Shown: in pieces, positions 1-12,211 of the stretch | How the letters are laid out: each line of letters starts with the position of its first letter | Position numbering within the stretch: the first letter of the stretch is position 1 | NCBI GenBank assembly: GCA_027886175.1 | Contig: JAJNNQ010000024.1 | Coordinates: 33,893,001 to 33,957,000 of the forward strand | Source of the DNA: Phylloscopus collybita | Lineage: Eukaryota; Chordata; Aves; Passeriformes; Phylloscopidae | Length of the DNA stretch: 64,000 nt | Reading direction: 5' to 3' | Made by a program: the position numbers and the translations under genes | The notes under the pieces: generated by a model | What the model saw: only the letters and a program-made list of their open reading frames with translations | What the model was told of the DNA's origin: nothing | Databases searched by the model: none

Positions 1-2438
1 ATGAAAAAAGATAATATAAACAGGAAACAGAAATCTCTGTAATACTATTGTTTTGTGAAAAGTGAGGGTTTTACCCAGTAATGTGTTCTCTAAGATTACC
101 ACAAAAGGCAGGTAAAATCTACCTACTTAGCTGGAAGATGCAGTCTAAGGTTCAAAGAGGCTCTAGTTTTACTTTCTACATATAACAATCCACAGACTTC
201 AGCTACTGCTCCCATACTGCCTGATAACCTAAATGAACACAGCGTACACCGCTGTAGACAGGTACTACTCATAACTTCAAGGTGGTAAGAGCTGGAAAAT
301 CCACTGTGCCTGCTCATACTCTGGGTTTTCAGTTACTTATGCTGTTTCCAGGGTATGCCTTTCCACGTGGTTTATGAAAGGGCCCGTCTGGTACAAATCC
401 ACGTGAGGCACAGTTCTACAGATTTCACTGTGACTGAACACAATCCTAAATGCTTTGTTGAGCTGAGGGTGATTTCTGCAAGTACTTAGTTTTTTTCCCT
501 TAGTAAGTCTTCTGTTTGGTCCTGTTTTATAGGACAGTAAAATCGGTCCTTTTCAGATCCTTCTACAGAACCTCCACCCCAGTGGGCTGGGCAGAGTGTT
601 ATTACATGCAATAGCATGCCTGCTCACTCTATTTTAATGATGCAAGAAAAGTACTACATATCCTGTGAGTAAATCTGTCTTTCAAATCAAGTCATCAATT
701 CAGTGGAAAGGTCTGGGCTAGAAATGGAAGTTTACAAATCACCTTAGCTGTGATTTTAGCTGTGAGGCACAATAACCTGAATGTTACAAGCAGCTCAGTG
801 AGGAAAAAGGTCTTGGAATGATGCTCAAGTTTGTCTCAAATAACTACATGCTGCCAAAGAAAGTTTGCACTAGATGGATTTATAAAAGCAGTATAAGGAA
901 AGCTTATAAATCATCTGTACATGACCCTGCAGGTTAACAATGGGAAAGCGAATTCTGTTTGCACACAGAAATAAACATTTTTCCAAATCCATCCCACAAT
1001 CCCCAAACCTCTGTACAAACACAGAACAACGACTCAATTATGAACTATGCTACAAACTACAAATACATGACTACCTTTCCCCTTATGGTGGTTTTAAAAA
1101 TAAACCCAGAGTATGGAATTGAGGATGTTAACATGGCGAAAGGAAAAGCCTGGCACCAAATTTATCTTCCCTTCAATGCATGATAGCTACCCTACTTACA
1201 TCTGCAAAAGTTTTGATCAACCTAGTTTCAGCCCCAGGCAAGTAGAGCAGGCCTCCTCTTCTGCTTATTCTTTAGTCCAGTCAATTTTACTTTATGACAA
1301 GCTTCTAACATCCAGACTAAATGATGATTGTCAAAAGGGTTTTCTTACGTTCTTAGCTCCAGTTTATTCAGTTTGCCTCATCCTTGGAAATTATTCTCTT
1401 AAAATACTTGCAAACAGTTAACCTGATTTTCTTTACTCATGATAGCAATTCCTCAGTGAAAATGTTGTTTACATAATTTTTCTACTATATCCACTCTCCT
1501 AATAGCTTTTTTTTTGGGTTACTTCACTGAAAATTCCTTTCATTTCACTGCTGATACTGAGATGCCCTGGATTTCTGGCCTAGTTCCACTCCAGTTGTGT
1601 AAGGTATAGAAATTGTTATTGCTCATGCCTCTTTTTTTGTGACCACACAATACAGGACAAAAAGCCAAAGAGGACTCATGCTCCATAGGTTCTGACTATT
1701 TAATGTATTCCACTATTTCTCAGTATGGCCTCTAAGAGCTAATTGCATTTGGAAGAAAAGGGTCCTGAACAGATTTTCTTTAGCCTTCAAATCACATGCC
1801 TGATGCAGATTTTGAGCAAGATGCCCATTCAGAGGAGGAATGAAGGTCGCTGCTCCAAACCTCTACACAAAACTGCCCATAAAAATGTGTCTTCTTGGTA
1901 GCTGCTTGTATTAATAAATACTTTTACTCAGTAAACTTATTTTTTAGTTGGTAGAGGACAGTCTTTTAATATGAACCTCATGAGGCACTCATCCTCCTCT
2001 AGCCTAGAAAAGCACAAGCTTTGAATTCAGAAGGGAAAGGAGATCTGACAGATTACCATATCTTCCTTCTTGTTTACAGCCACTAAAGATTACTTAGTTA
2101 TCTCCTAAAAATCGAAACAGACCCTTTAGTGGCTACTGGGGTTCATCAAGAACTATCACCAGAACAAGAAGCTATATGTAGACCATCAATTACATTTACA
2201 GCCATATGATGAACAATAGCAAGCCTAGGTGGCTTTAATGGAGTTATTTATGATATTAGTTTATGCTCAGCAATGGTAGCAGAATTATTTATGTAGTTGA
2301 GCTATGGAATTTTTCCTTCTGGTCATGCCCTATATGTGTTTCACTGGAATACATCTGTAGCACTTTTTTTGCAGATCTGAGTCTGAGTATTTCACAAAGT
2401 TTAATGAAAGGCCAACAGTAAGTCAGCGCTGACGTTAC
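1..2438 (-). other. TENM4: TENM4 intron after the EGF 4-5 exon (partial)
   Basis: Minus-strand intron sequence from the donor at 2438 to the left window edge. I see no exon with an EGF cysteine pattern, no recognisable transposon and no notable simple repeat. The open frames here are short and non-coding in character. Confidence 0.8.
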
Positions 2439-2639
2439 CGATTGAGCAGTCGTGGCCAGTCCAGTTGGGATCACAGCTGCAGAGTCCAGTATCCGGGAGG
2501 AAGGTCCCATGACCAGAGCACTGATCCAGACAAGTGGCTCTTGGGGTCTCACAATTTGTTCCTCCCCAGCCAACTGAACAGTGACATTCTCCTCGGACGC
2601 ACACGCCTCGTCCCGAGCAGGTAGGATCCATGCAGTCAA
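2439..2639 (-). CDS. TENM4: TENM4 exon, EGF-like repeats 4 and 5
   Basis: A 201-nt exon, phase 1 at both ends, between acceptor CTTCTCACAG and donor GTAACG (C at +5). EGF 4 reads [31 protein letters not shown] with six cysteines. EGF 5 reads [36 protein letters not shown] with five; Phe (codon 2502-2500) sits where the third cysteine should be. EGF 5 is the second teneurin repeat with a free cysteine for covalent dimerisation. A sequon N-W-T lies inside EGF 5. The following EGF 6 exon does not appear between here and position 1, so that intron runs off the left edge. Confidence 0.96.
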
Positions 2640-5600
2640 CTGTGAGAAGGAAGAGGAAGCAGACAGAGAAAGCAAATGGGAATTTCAGGAAAAAAGCTAT
2701 CAGACTGCCGTCTACACAAACAGATTTACACAGTGTCTCAAGGTTTCAACCAAAAAGCCCTTCTCTGAACAAAACAGATGCTTCATGCAAGAAGTCAGTG
2801 GCCCTAAAAGGCAGTGAGACCTAAAACACCTACGTGAAAAACAGAGAAAAATCTAGTGATGAAATCCATTCTTTTATGCAGGTCTGCACCAATAAATGAT
2901 CTTTCTGGTAGGAACAGGCTAATATCAATTAAGAATAGAATAAGAATAATATTCTATTGTACACATAGTGTGTCTTCATTTATTCTATTAGAATAACATA
3001 AATTACTATCGCTAATGAATTTGAAGCTGAGTCCTGGTTTTCTGAGAGAGAATTTTGCATAAAAGTTCAGCAGAAGCTGACTCTTATTCAGCAAAATACT
3101 TGCTTAAATTGAAGAATGTGCTTAAATCTATACAGGTTTCATGGAGGCTTAAAGAAATTTCACATTGACATATATCCATAGATATCTTTCCTGGAATAAG
3201 GATTAAAACAAATCATGCCTTTTTTTTATAATGGTGTTCTTCTGTGTTTATTTTTCATCAATTAATACTCTTTTTAAGATGTTTGAGGTTTACTTTCCCC
3301 CCACAAAGAGGCACTTTCCTAACAAGATTGGAGACCATTTATTTAGTTAAGGGTATAGGAACGTACACCAAAAGACCAAATGTATTCCCTCCCTGATTCC
3401 TGAGTTGTGTTTTGTAGGCAACTGTCAGCTGCTCTGCCCACAGGGGAATTTCACCCAGCAATCGAAAAATATGAAATGCACCAGACACCCTCCCAGAAAA
3501 ACCGACTGGAGGAGTCGATTGTCTATTTATAGATAAAAGCTGATAGGACAGCCTCGAGAAATTCTTCCCATCTTTTGAAACGGTGTGTGGCAGTTCCCTG
3601 GGGATTGGTGACAAGTGTCAGTCTGGCTTCTAAGAAGCACAGGAAAACTGTCCAGCTTCTGGCTCTGATACAGCAGAGCAGAACATGGCCACCACACACA
3701 GAGCAGGTTTGTGGTTCAGTTTTTACCCCTGGAAAAGCTAGTAAGAATTCCACTGACCTGTTTAAGATCCAGAAACCTTAAAAGGAAACACAACAGCTGC
3801 TCTGATAATTCCCTGGATTCTCAAACCCTTCTGAGTCTGACAAGTAATGGCTCAGTTATTACTATCCCAAGGCATGAGAGAGAATTTTCTTTTTTGTTTG
3901 ATTCCTGGAGCTCTGCTCATAGCTGGAACAATCCTCAAAATTTTTAAGAGGCTGGAAAGGATGAGTCCATAAATCTCCTTCACTGTTAGCGAGCTGGGAG
4001 CGAGGGTGCCAATTTTAGCATGAGACCCTTGAAGCCCTGGCCCTGTTCTTTCTCAGCAGTAATAAGTATGAAAAGAACTAAGGGATGGAGTAGCAGCCTC
4101 GTCCGTTCTCAGCAGATGGTTTGAACATAGAGAACAAAGATCACAGGCTAACTGACAAGAGGCTACCTCCAGGCAATTAATCATCCCCTCTGAAGGTCAA
4201 TTGGGAAAAAGGTGAGTTTTACAGGGGCCTCCATCACAGGAGGCAGACAATCTGCTATCTCAGCTCTAACACAGACGATTATAGGAGGGGAATGTGCATG
4301 TCAGAACCCCCCATTTATCATAATCCCAAGGCCATTTTTCATGTTGAAATGAGCCCTTTCAGAAAATGTCACACACAATGGCTACTTTAATCTTAGCCTC
4401 ACTAGCTCTATCTCTTTAGGCTTTCTGCACCATTGGAAGGGCCCTAGGACAGGATTACAGGCTTCTGCTCTCTTCTTAATCAATTGCTTAGTGGATTTGG
4501 AATACAATGGTATATTTTTAGGGAGTTCTGCTTGACAAATTTAGCTGCTCAGCTCTGGGAGAAGCAGAGATGGGGAACTGGGCATGAGGGCAGAGCAGAC
4601 AAGATCTAGTATACCTGGAAAAGAAAAAAAAAAGCATATGTCTGTGTTGTCGGTTGGAAAATGTCTCAAATGGTCAACTTCTTGGTTGGAAAATGTCCTG
4701 TTTACAGTTTAGCCTTGTGCAGAATCTTTGCCAGGGAGATAAATCATGCAGCAAGCAAGGTTAGTGCCTCTTCTACACTTCTCCCCAATATGCTTCACGC
4801 TTCATTGGTCACACAAGTTATTAGGCTTACTCGGTGCCCAAAGAGTAACTTCTCATATTTCACTGCTTAAATTTGCTCCCCTCCCTGCAATGTCTCGCTG
4901 GCTTAGGCCATGCCTTATAAAATATGGGTCAATAAACTAAGGAAGGAGAAAAGAAAAACTTGCGTAGGATTGTTGGCTGATGTTTTATAAACATTGCTGA
5001 ACTTCTATGGGGGAAAAAGAAAAGACAGAAGAAACTCTGGAATGCAAACCCATTATAAACATGGACCAAGGAGTGAAGCTACGAGAACTGAGAAATAATA
5101 AAAAGTAATCAATACCAGATGGCCCTTCTTAGAAGAGAAATTAAAGAGTAAAAGCAATTTTAAAAATAGTATAAATCAACTTTTTTACTAAATCTAAATA
5201 TGTATATATATATTCTCAAGATTTCCCACATGGCATATTTCTGAGTTGCTTCCTCCCCCATACAACATAATACAAATTATGCCTTGAATATCAAAAACAT
5301 TCATGTTTGGAAAAATACTAAACAGCCCATAAGAAAAAACATGTTCTCTTTGTTCTTCCTCCTTTTTCAAGTTTTGACCTAGTGGGACTGACACTGTCCC
5401 CCGCTACAGTGATAACATAAAATAACTGAGCAGTGCCTGGCCTTTCTGCTTTAAATGTGACCAGGGAAATAAAGGTTCCTGTTAGAAAAAGGGCAAATCT
5501 CACTCTGATTTACACACATTAAACACTTCTGGCTGGAGGCAAAATCAGGATCTTTTCATTTCTGTTTATCTAGTACAGATATGATCTAGTAAATAGGAGG

Positions 5601-6826
5601 TCTACAGAGATGCTTTAAAGATACTTCAGTAGTCACAATCTTGGGGTTTTGCATGCCCCACAGCTTCACTGAATTGTGCTTTAAGCCAAAATGAGGCTTT
5701 CTCAAGAGATGCCTTATTGTTATAAAAGCTGATACTGTCTTCGTCTCTAACATTTACTGAAGCCATGATCATCAGAGATGTCCCACTCCAATACGTTTAA
5801 CACATGAAAAGAATTGCTAGATGAGATGCCATTTGAATGTCTGAATCCAATTCAGCCTATTTTCATTGCTTATAAAATAAAGCCATTTCAGATAAATCTT
5901 TATCCTGTGTACATGAAGACAACCATAAATTAATCCAAGCCGTTGTCATTCTTAAATGTATCAAATGATATCTTTAATCTATCAAGTGGTGAAGAGGCCT
6001 TATATATATACTTGTAGAAGTGCAATTTAAGAATAATTATTGATCAGGTCACCAGCACAGAATTCTGAGAATAGTTCTCAAAAGTTTTGAACATTATTCT
6101 TTAAATAATACACTTCTGGATATATTTTTACACTCTCTGAATGATTTATACACTTGCAAAACTGTCCACTTTTTCATTAGCAGTAAGAAGCAGTCACAGA
6201 CTCAGGAAGATAAAGGTTTATGTTGGCAGGTGAGTTCCTACACAAAAAGATTAAAGATAAATACTAAAAGCAGCCATAAATCTAAATGTAAATGAGAAAT
6301 GTTCAGAGCCTAATGTGAGAAAAAAGCTGTGGAAGAGCCATTAAAATAATATCTGACTTTGAAGCAGAATTTAATTCAAGTCCTGAGCATTTCTAAGCTT
6401 TTAAAGCTGACAAGGATCAGGGACTTTCTCTCACACGCCACCATTTTGTGTATGTAAGCAACTGAAATTGCTTGCCATAGCGCAGCAGAGAAGAAAGCAC
6501 TGTAAAAGTAATTATACGTTTAGATGTGTAAATGGAAACGATGCTTTAATAAGAACATTTGAACATATGATTAGATGTTCTGGTCTTTCAACTAGATTCC
6601 TCTATCTGAAGCATTTGATGGCTTTTCATCCAATTATTGAACAAGTATGATAGCTAACGAGAAGTTATGACAACATATCATTTTTATGTTGCATCCATCT
6701 ATTGTATCTCTAAGGTGCCTATTACTGTTCTGTTTAAGTGCCAGTCCGATTCTGAATTGCCTCCATCCATATAATTACAGAACAACAATCAAAGCAAAAG
6801 GCTAATTGAATGCATCTTGCAAATAC
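2640..6826 (-). other. TENM4: TENM4 intron between EGF 2-3 and EGF 4-5 exons
   Basis: About 4.2 kb of AT-rich unique sequence. It contains overlapping short inverted repeats at 2932-2995 and a small TA run near 5203-5214. No transposon was recognised and no additional exon fits between the two EGF exons, which already join in frame. Confidence 0.85.
2932..2995. repeat. Cluster of short AT-rich inverted repeats
   Basis: Within about 60 bp the motif ATTCTA and its complement TAGAAT recur: AGAATA-A-TATTCT near 2943-2956 and TATTCTA-T-TAGAATA near 2980-2995, so several small hairpins could alternate. The arms are short (6-8 bp) and the region is AT-rich, so chance is a reasonable explanation. 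Confidence 0.4.
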
Positions 6827-7021
6827 CTTCTTCACAGCTCTCGCCTTTGTATCCCGGGTTGCAGATACAGGTGCCCATGATGCACGTGCCATGGTTATTG
6901 CAGGAGACATCAATACACTGGTTGGTCGGGACATCACACTCCGCTCCCTTCCAGCCACTGTGGCACAAGCACCTTCCTTTCATGTACTGCCCATTCCCAC
7001 TGCACAGCACTGGGCAGGACG
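6827..7021 (-). CDS. TENM4: TENM4 exon, EGF-like repeats 2 and 3
   Basis: A 195-nt exon, phase 1 at both ends. The acceptor ends TCCATAG and the donor is GTATTT, which lacks the usual A and G at +4/+5. EGF 2 reads [32 protein letters not shown] 3 reads [38 protein letters not shown] 2 has only five cysteines because Tyr (codon 6986-6984) occupies the place of the third cysteine. In teneurins EGF 2 is one of two repeats whose odd cysteine forms the interchain disulfide of the homodimer. EGF 3 has the full six. Of all exons here, this one agrees best with TENM4. Confidence 0.96.
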
Positions 7022-7563
7022 CTATGGACAGACAACAAAAATCCCATTAAAACAAATGGAAAATCACTTCAAAAAGGAGCACAAGAGCCCAGCATGTGAT
7101 TTACATTCTTTATACACAGTCTTCACCGGGATGTGTTGCTGTTTGTTTTGCCAAAACCAAATCTTTTACATGGATGATACCCAGCTTGTTAATTGTATTC
7201 TCCTATGAGTGTTTAAAACAAACAAAAAGTGCCCTTAAGTTAGACTATCTTCTTGCTTTGTGACTTTGATAGCCTTTTTCACTAAATAAACTCATACTTT
7301 TCTTGTATTCTGATTTTACAATGTATAATGTCTTTTTCAGCAGTATCACTGACCTTAGATTGCTTATCACTATCCCTGACCTGCTGCCAGACTTTTCTTG
7401 ACACTGCCTCTGCTGTGGACCTCAGTGGCACACAGATTACTCCCCCTGTTTTTTTCTGGGTTAACTCCCAGCTTTATGGGTTTCAGTTGCTTTGCTCAGA
7501 TCCCAGAATGCCACACTGAGACTATTTCCCTGATTTAGCTCATGTCATACCATCAGCTACCAA

Positions 7564-7774
7564 CTTTCTTCCCTGAAAGGGTTGTCAAGCACTGGAAGAG
7601 GCTGCCCAGGAAAGTGACTCAGTCACCATCCCTTGTGGAATTTAAAAGATGTGTGGATGTGGCATATAGGTATATGGCTTAGTGGTGGACTTGGCAGTAC
7701 TGGGTAAATAGCTGAACTTGATGAAAAGAGTTTTAGATGTCTTTTCCAGCTTTAACAACTCTGTAGTTCTAACT
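7564..7774 (+). mobile_element. CR1 LINE, 3' end fragment
   Basis: Resembles the CR1 3' terminal region in sense orientation: GGGTTGTCAAGCACTGGAAG, AGGCTGCCCAGG, CAGTCACCATCCCTTGTGGA and a TCTTTTCCAGC tail segment appear in the right order. CR1 is the dominant LINE of birds and most copies are 5'-truncated like this one. It is diverged, and the terminal ATTCTATG repeats are not clear. Confidence 0.85.
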
Positions 7775-10571
7775 GAATGTCCAGCCCCCATTTTTGGTTA
7801 TCACCTCTGCTGGACTGAATTCATCACCAGCCACAACGCAAAATTGGCCTCTACTGTTTCCAAGCTCCTTGTAATAAAAGCTGTGTAAATCTGTCCTCTG
7901 AAATTTGTATCATTTATAAAGGATTCAGAAAAGAATTTTTAATTGTCCTTGTTTTTAACTGTCCTTGTCAGCAAAGTCAGCTGACTCTCAAGGCCACACA
8001 GATACAGGATTTCTTCCCTGTGATAAAGGGAAGAAAAGGAAGATGACAAGCTCAAGCTGTGGCATGATGGATCCCAGGATTAAGCATTTTCAGAGCTAAA
8101 TTTGGAAACTGCCAGGCAGAGTTGGATGTGATGAGCTGATGGATACAGAATAGGCTCCCCAAGGAAGAAGAGGGCATCAAGAACCAAACTGCAGCCTCCA
8201 TGACCACAGCTTTTTGTAATCACTGCTCTCCAAGCCTTCTCCAGCTCCATTCAGATGATGCCTTCTCCTTATTCCATTCTCCACAGCAGCCACACTATGT
8301 TCCTTTTGTCCTCTGCTCTGATTTTCCGAAGGAAGATGCTGATTTCAGTCCCTCGGAAATAACGGCCTTTTCCTGTTCATCCTACCTTGAATCTTCTTGC
8401 TTAAGTCCTGTTCTCTTTCATTTCATTTTGCTGAAACCAAATTGCAAGGACATATATTCAACACAGACTGCTCTTGTTCACTGTTGCACATCAGCCTTAG
8501 GTGAGAGCAGCTGGCCTTCTCATCTGCCCCTCGGAAAGGCAATTTATGAACAATTTTATGCAGGACAAGTGTGAGATGAATATTCCATTCTGCTGCTCAA
8601 TTCGACTGCATTAGGCATGGGATGAATCCTCTTTTCCTTTGCTCCTGACTTTGATTATGTGTGAGAAGGGGTATTACATGGTTAAGGAAAGCTTTCCTCT
8701 CCTTCTCTTCCCATCTTGTGAGATTAGACAGTAATCTCACAAAGTGCATCATGAGTTGTTTCCATGCGTCCTTGTAGTCAAGTCAGTTTGAGTGTTCCAG
8801 AGTTACAGCAGCCTCGATAAAATACAAAGCATTGCCAACTCTGACTGTTAAACCAGTTTGACATGCAGTGAACTATAGTTGCCTGACCAAGATAAAAGAG
8901 GTTTAGAAAAGAAAGGAATTTGGCAACTGTTATTACTAAGGAGCACTCTGTTCACTTGAAAGGAAACACATTGCAGTGGTGCATTGCAAGTGCATCATTT
9001 GCAAGATGGTATCTACCTATACAATATGAGACTTAAATTGTTTAAGACACACCGCATTGTGTGCATGGTTCACAGCACACTCACTCTGTAATTTCACTTT
9101 TCAGCTAAGTGATGGAATTTTCTGCCCCTCCCATCTCAAATATCAATGCTCAGTAATGGACGTTGTTCTTTCAAGGCACTGGCAGGGGATAGTCTGCAGC
9201 TCTTTTCAACAAGAAGAAAGAATAATTGCCTTTAACCAGGGAGAGGTTGCTGAGAAAGACTTACATGTTTCCTGACAAGACAGCTGATCACTCAGTAAAA
9301 GATCAGATAAATTACTGGCCATCTGTAGTGAGACTGACACTCCACAGAGCCTTCTGTGGAGTGGAGAACACCTTCTCATCACCTGGAAAGCACTGCTACA
9401 AATGTCAAAGCAATGGTGACAACAAGACCTCCTCTGTAGCATGCAATAATGAATAAAGACAAAAGTGATTTCTGAAATTTTTATCCTGTTACTTGTGCAA
9501 CTCTTTTCCATATATAAAGATATATAATTATTATTTGATCATTTAGATTCCAACAATGTCTATGATGGCAAAATTACAGTAATTCTCTAGTGTCGTAATG
9601 ATAGCAGCAACTCATATGCATACTCTGTTTCTTGCAACGTTGAGCATCAGAGAGTAAGATTATTTGTTTGTTTGTTTACTTTATACAGAGCTTGAAAACA
9701 CCACCTCCCATGTCCAAGAAAACCTTCAAAAAGCCCATGGAATACACCTCTGGTGACTTGCTCTCACTTATTTTGTTTAAAATAACTGGTTAATATCACA
9801 TTAATAATTAACCATGACTAAAAAGAGAAAGGATTTCTGCTCCAGTTTCCTATTCATTTGGATGATGAATTACAAAGCTGAATTAAAAAAAAGGAACACA
9901 CAGGAAATCTGTGGAATTCTTCATGTGAGCAGGAACCTGCTTATTTAAGGATTACTGCTCTGTACAGGGATCCTGAAGGGCTGCAGATGGATACTGTAAC
10001 AGCCTTACACATGCTGCCCTTTGAGGGATTTGTAGGTCAAAAGAAGAATCTTGGATGCCCCTGAAAACCAACAGGGTCAATGCTGGGATCCTTGGATCTC
10101 ATCCTCATGGCAACATAATCTATTTAACGTGCCCCACGGGTGGAAATGCACACATAAATATAATTTTGGCACTCCAGGTATTATTCTGTTTTCCTAAAGG
10201 CAGCCTGTGATCTGAACCCAGATGACTCTGAACAAAAAGACGGAGTTGAATAAAGTGTTCACAGCAGCTAGAGCATGTGCTCTGGTCAAATGGGAGAGAC
10301 TCACATAGCTCCACTGTAAAGCCTGAGAAGGTTTGGGATATAGCCCGGGAGGAGAGGTGTACTCCTCTGAGAGTGGATTCAGAACAAGAGTTTAAGTATT
10401 CTGACTCATAGTGAAAAAAGTTCTTCTCCACAGACTCTACAGGGAGCCTTGAGGGGAACAAGCCCTGAACTTCTGCCCCTAGTGAAAGTTAGGAGGTGTG
10501 AGCTGGAATATGCTATGGGACATGGAAAAAACTCCTTTTGTCTCCAGCTCCAAGGGTTTGAAAAGGAGCTT

Positions 10572-10613
10572 GGAAATGCAAACCAAGTGTAAGGAAATGC
10601 AAACCAAGTGTAA
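10572..10613. repeat. Perfect 21-bp tandem duplication
   Basis: Two identical adjacent 21-bp units (10572-10592 and 10593-10613) beginning GGAAATGCAAACC. The copies are exact, which suggests a recent slippage or duplication event just outside the CpG-rich patch. Confidence 0.9.
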
Positions 10614-10689
10614 CCTGAGTCAGCAAGAAGTTTGACATAACAGCTCTCAGGGACGCAGCTTGCCACATCCATCTTACTGGGCTGTGAAC

Positions 10690-10945
10690 TCGGAAAGCCC
10701 GGCGGGTTCAGCCCGGCCTCGGCAGGGAGCTCCCGCCTGCCCTGGGGGTGCGCGGCTCCTTATCTCTGTCTCCTGGCTCGCTGCTGGGATGTGACCCAGC
10801 TCAGCTGGAGGGGGAGAGGACCGGGGTTGGACAGAGTTTAGCTCTCTCTTGGGAAGGCGCCAGCCTGCTTTCCAAAGCAGCGATGAACTGGGGTGAAGGC
10901 CTGACCTGCAGCCTTACCGAAGCTCCTTGGGTGGGCACTAACGTT
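10690..10945. promoter_or_regulatory. Small intragenic CpG-rich patch
   Basis: About 14 CpG dinucleotides fall within 255 bp, eight of them between 10690 and 10756, in an intron that is otherwise CpG-poor. The densest part includes the perfect 10-bp palindrome GGGAGCTCCC at 10725-10734. It could be an unmethylated intragenic regulatory element or alternative promoter, or the remnant of a GC-rich insertion; no TATA box or coding exon was identified in it. Confidence 0.4.
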
Positions 10946-11566
10946 TTATGCTACCTCCCTCCCCAGATTTATAAATCTGTACTTAGTTTGTTGGACTGCT
11001 TGAGCCAAAAAAGGCCTTGAAAAGGTTGATACACAGTATCCTGTCATTTCCCACATGCAAGGTTTTGATATCTTGGTTTGAAATGTGTTCTTACTAAAAG
11101 TATTTCAGTTTGTTTTTTAAATGTTTAAATAACCCAAAAAATTCAGGCCAAAGAAAACCCTTCCAAAGCCATTTATTAAAAATACTTATCACTTGAGCAG
11201 AAAAATGTATTATACTGTTTACTGGGGTAAGTCTCCGTCCCAGTCCCTCCAGTGTTTTTACTTTTGGCCAGAGTAACCAGTTGTTCCTGCCATTATTCCA
11301 CTCCTAGCCTTACTCCAACCCTGCCCTATTCCCCACAGTCAGGCTCAGGCAGACTTGAAAAGTACATTTTGTATAATCAGTATCTCAAAAGAAAGTATCA
11401 TTATAGTGTCATGCCACACTGATAGAAGTGCTCTGCTAAACAAACCATAATGCCACGTTTATAAGTCATGCTTTCTAAAGTCACTTCCAGAGAGAAAATT
11501 TCCAACGTCCACAAGCAGCCCAAGTGGTTGTGTTGTTGCTAAGGGCACAGCAGTCACAATTAATAC

Positions 11567-11928
11567 AGAATCACAGCATCATTAAGGTTGGAAATGCCCT
11601 CCAAGATGAAGTCCAACCCCTAGCCCAGCACTGCCAGCCCACCACTAAACCATGTCCCTTAATGCCACACCTACACTCCCAGAGATGGTGATTCCCTGAG
11701 CAGCCTGACAAACCCTTTGCCAAAGAAATTTCGCCCAATATCCAATCTAAACTTCCCCTTGCAAAACTGGAGGATGTTTCCTCTTGTCCTATCGCTTATT
11801 ACTTGGGAGAAGAGACCAATCCCCACCTGGCTACGCCCTCCTTTCAGGCAGTTGTAGAGACCAGTAGAAACGTCCCCTGAGCCTCCTTTTCTCCAGGGAA
11901 AACACCCCCAGATCCCTCAGCTGCTGAA
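11567..11928 (-). mobile_element. CR1 LINE, 3' end fragment
   Basis: Antisense CR1: the segment starts with CAGAATCACAGCATCATTAA (reverse complement of the CR1 3' end) and continues through AAGTCCAACCC, CAATATCCAATCTAAAC, CTCTTGTCCTATC and CTCCTTTTCTCCAGG to the point where the similarity fades near 11928. It lies about 180 bp on the 3' side of the EGF 1 exon's donor. Confidence 0.9.
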
Positions 11929-12109
11929 CAAAATATTAGCAAATTTGTAGCAAACAAATTCACACATCAACTTGTTTCCATTCTACTGCAGCATTCCCAC
12001 ACTGGGTGAAGAGTACTTCTTTAAAGGCACCATCATAATTATGTTATCCAGAAGAAAAAATGTTAACTGAACGGGAGAGGGGAACAGTTAATCACGCATA
12101 AATTCCTAC

Positions 12110-12211
12110 CTCTGCCACAGTCAGGGCCCAGAAAGCCAAGGAAGCAATGGCAAGTCCCAGACACACAGTCTCCATTCCCATAGCAATTACTGGGACAGTT
12201 ATCCACCGATT
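12110..12211 (-). CDS. TENM4: TENM4 exon, EGF-like repeat 1
   Basis: A 102-nt exon, phase 1 at both ends, between acceptor CTTTCCAG and donor GTAGGA. With the carried base it reads [16 protein letters not shown] then [18 protein letters not shown]. It holds one complete EGF-like repeat with the expected six cysteines (spacing C-x3-C-x5-C-x4-C-x1-C-x8-C). It is the first of the eight tenascin-type EGF repeats of teneurins. The exon is too short to stand out by open reading frame length and was located by the cysteine pattern and splice sites. It is one of the short, in-phase, single-repeat exons that can be lost without shifting the frame. Confidence 0.94.

Larger units (their letters stand above)
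7022..12109 (-). other. TENM4: TENM4 intron between EGF 1 and EGF 2-3 exons
   Basis: About 5.1 kb. It holds two CR1 copies (7564-7774 and 11567-11928), a 21-bp tandem duplication (10572-10613) and the CpG-rich patch at 10690-10945. The rest is unique-looking intron without recognisable coding sequence. Confidence 0.85.

Noticed and set aside
10748..11020. 90-codon open frame over the CpG-rich patch
   Set aside because: No recognisable domain, no splice context and no homologue that I know; long frames are expected in GC-rich DNA.
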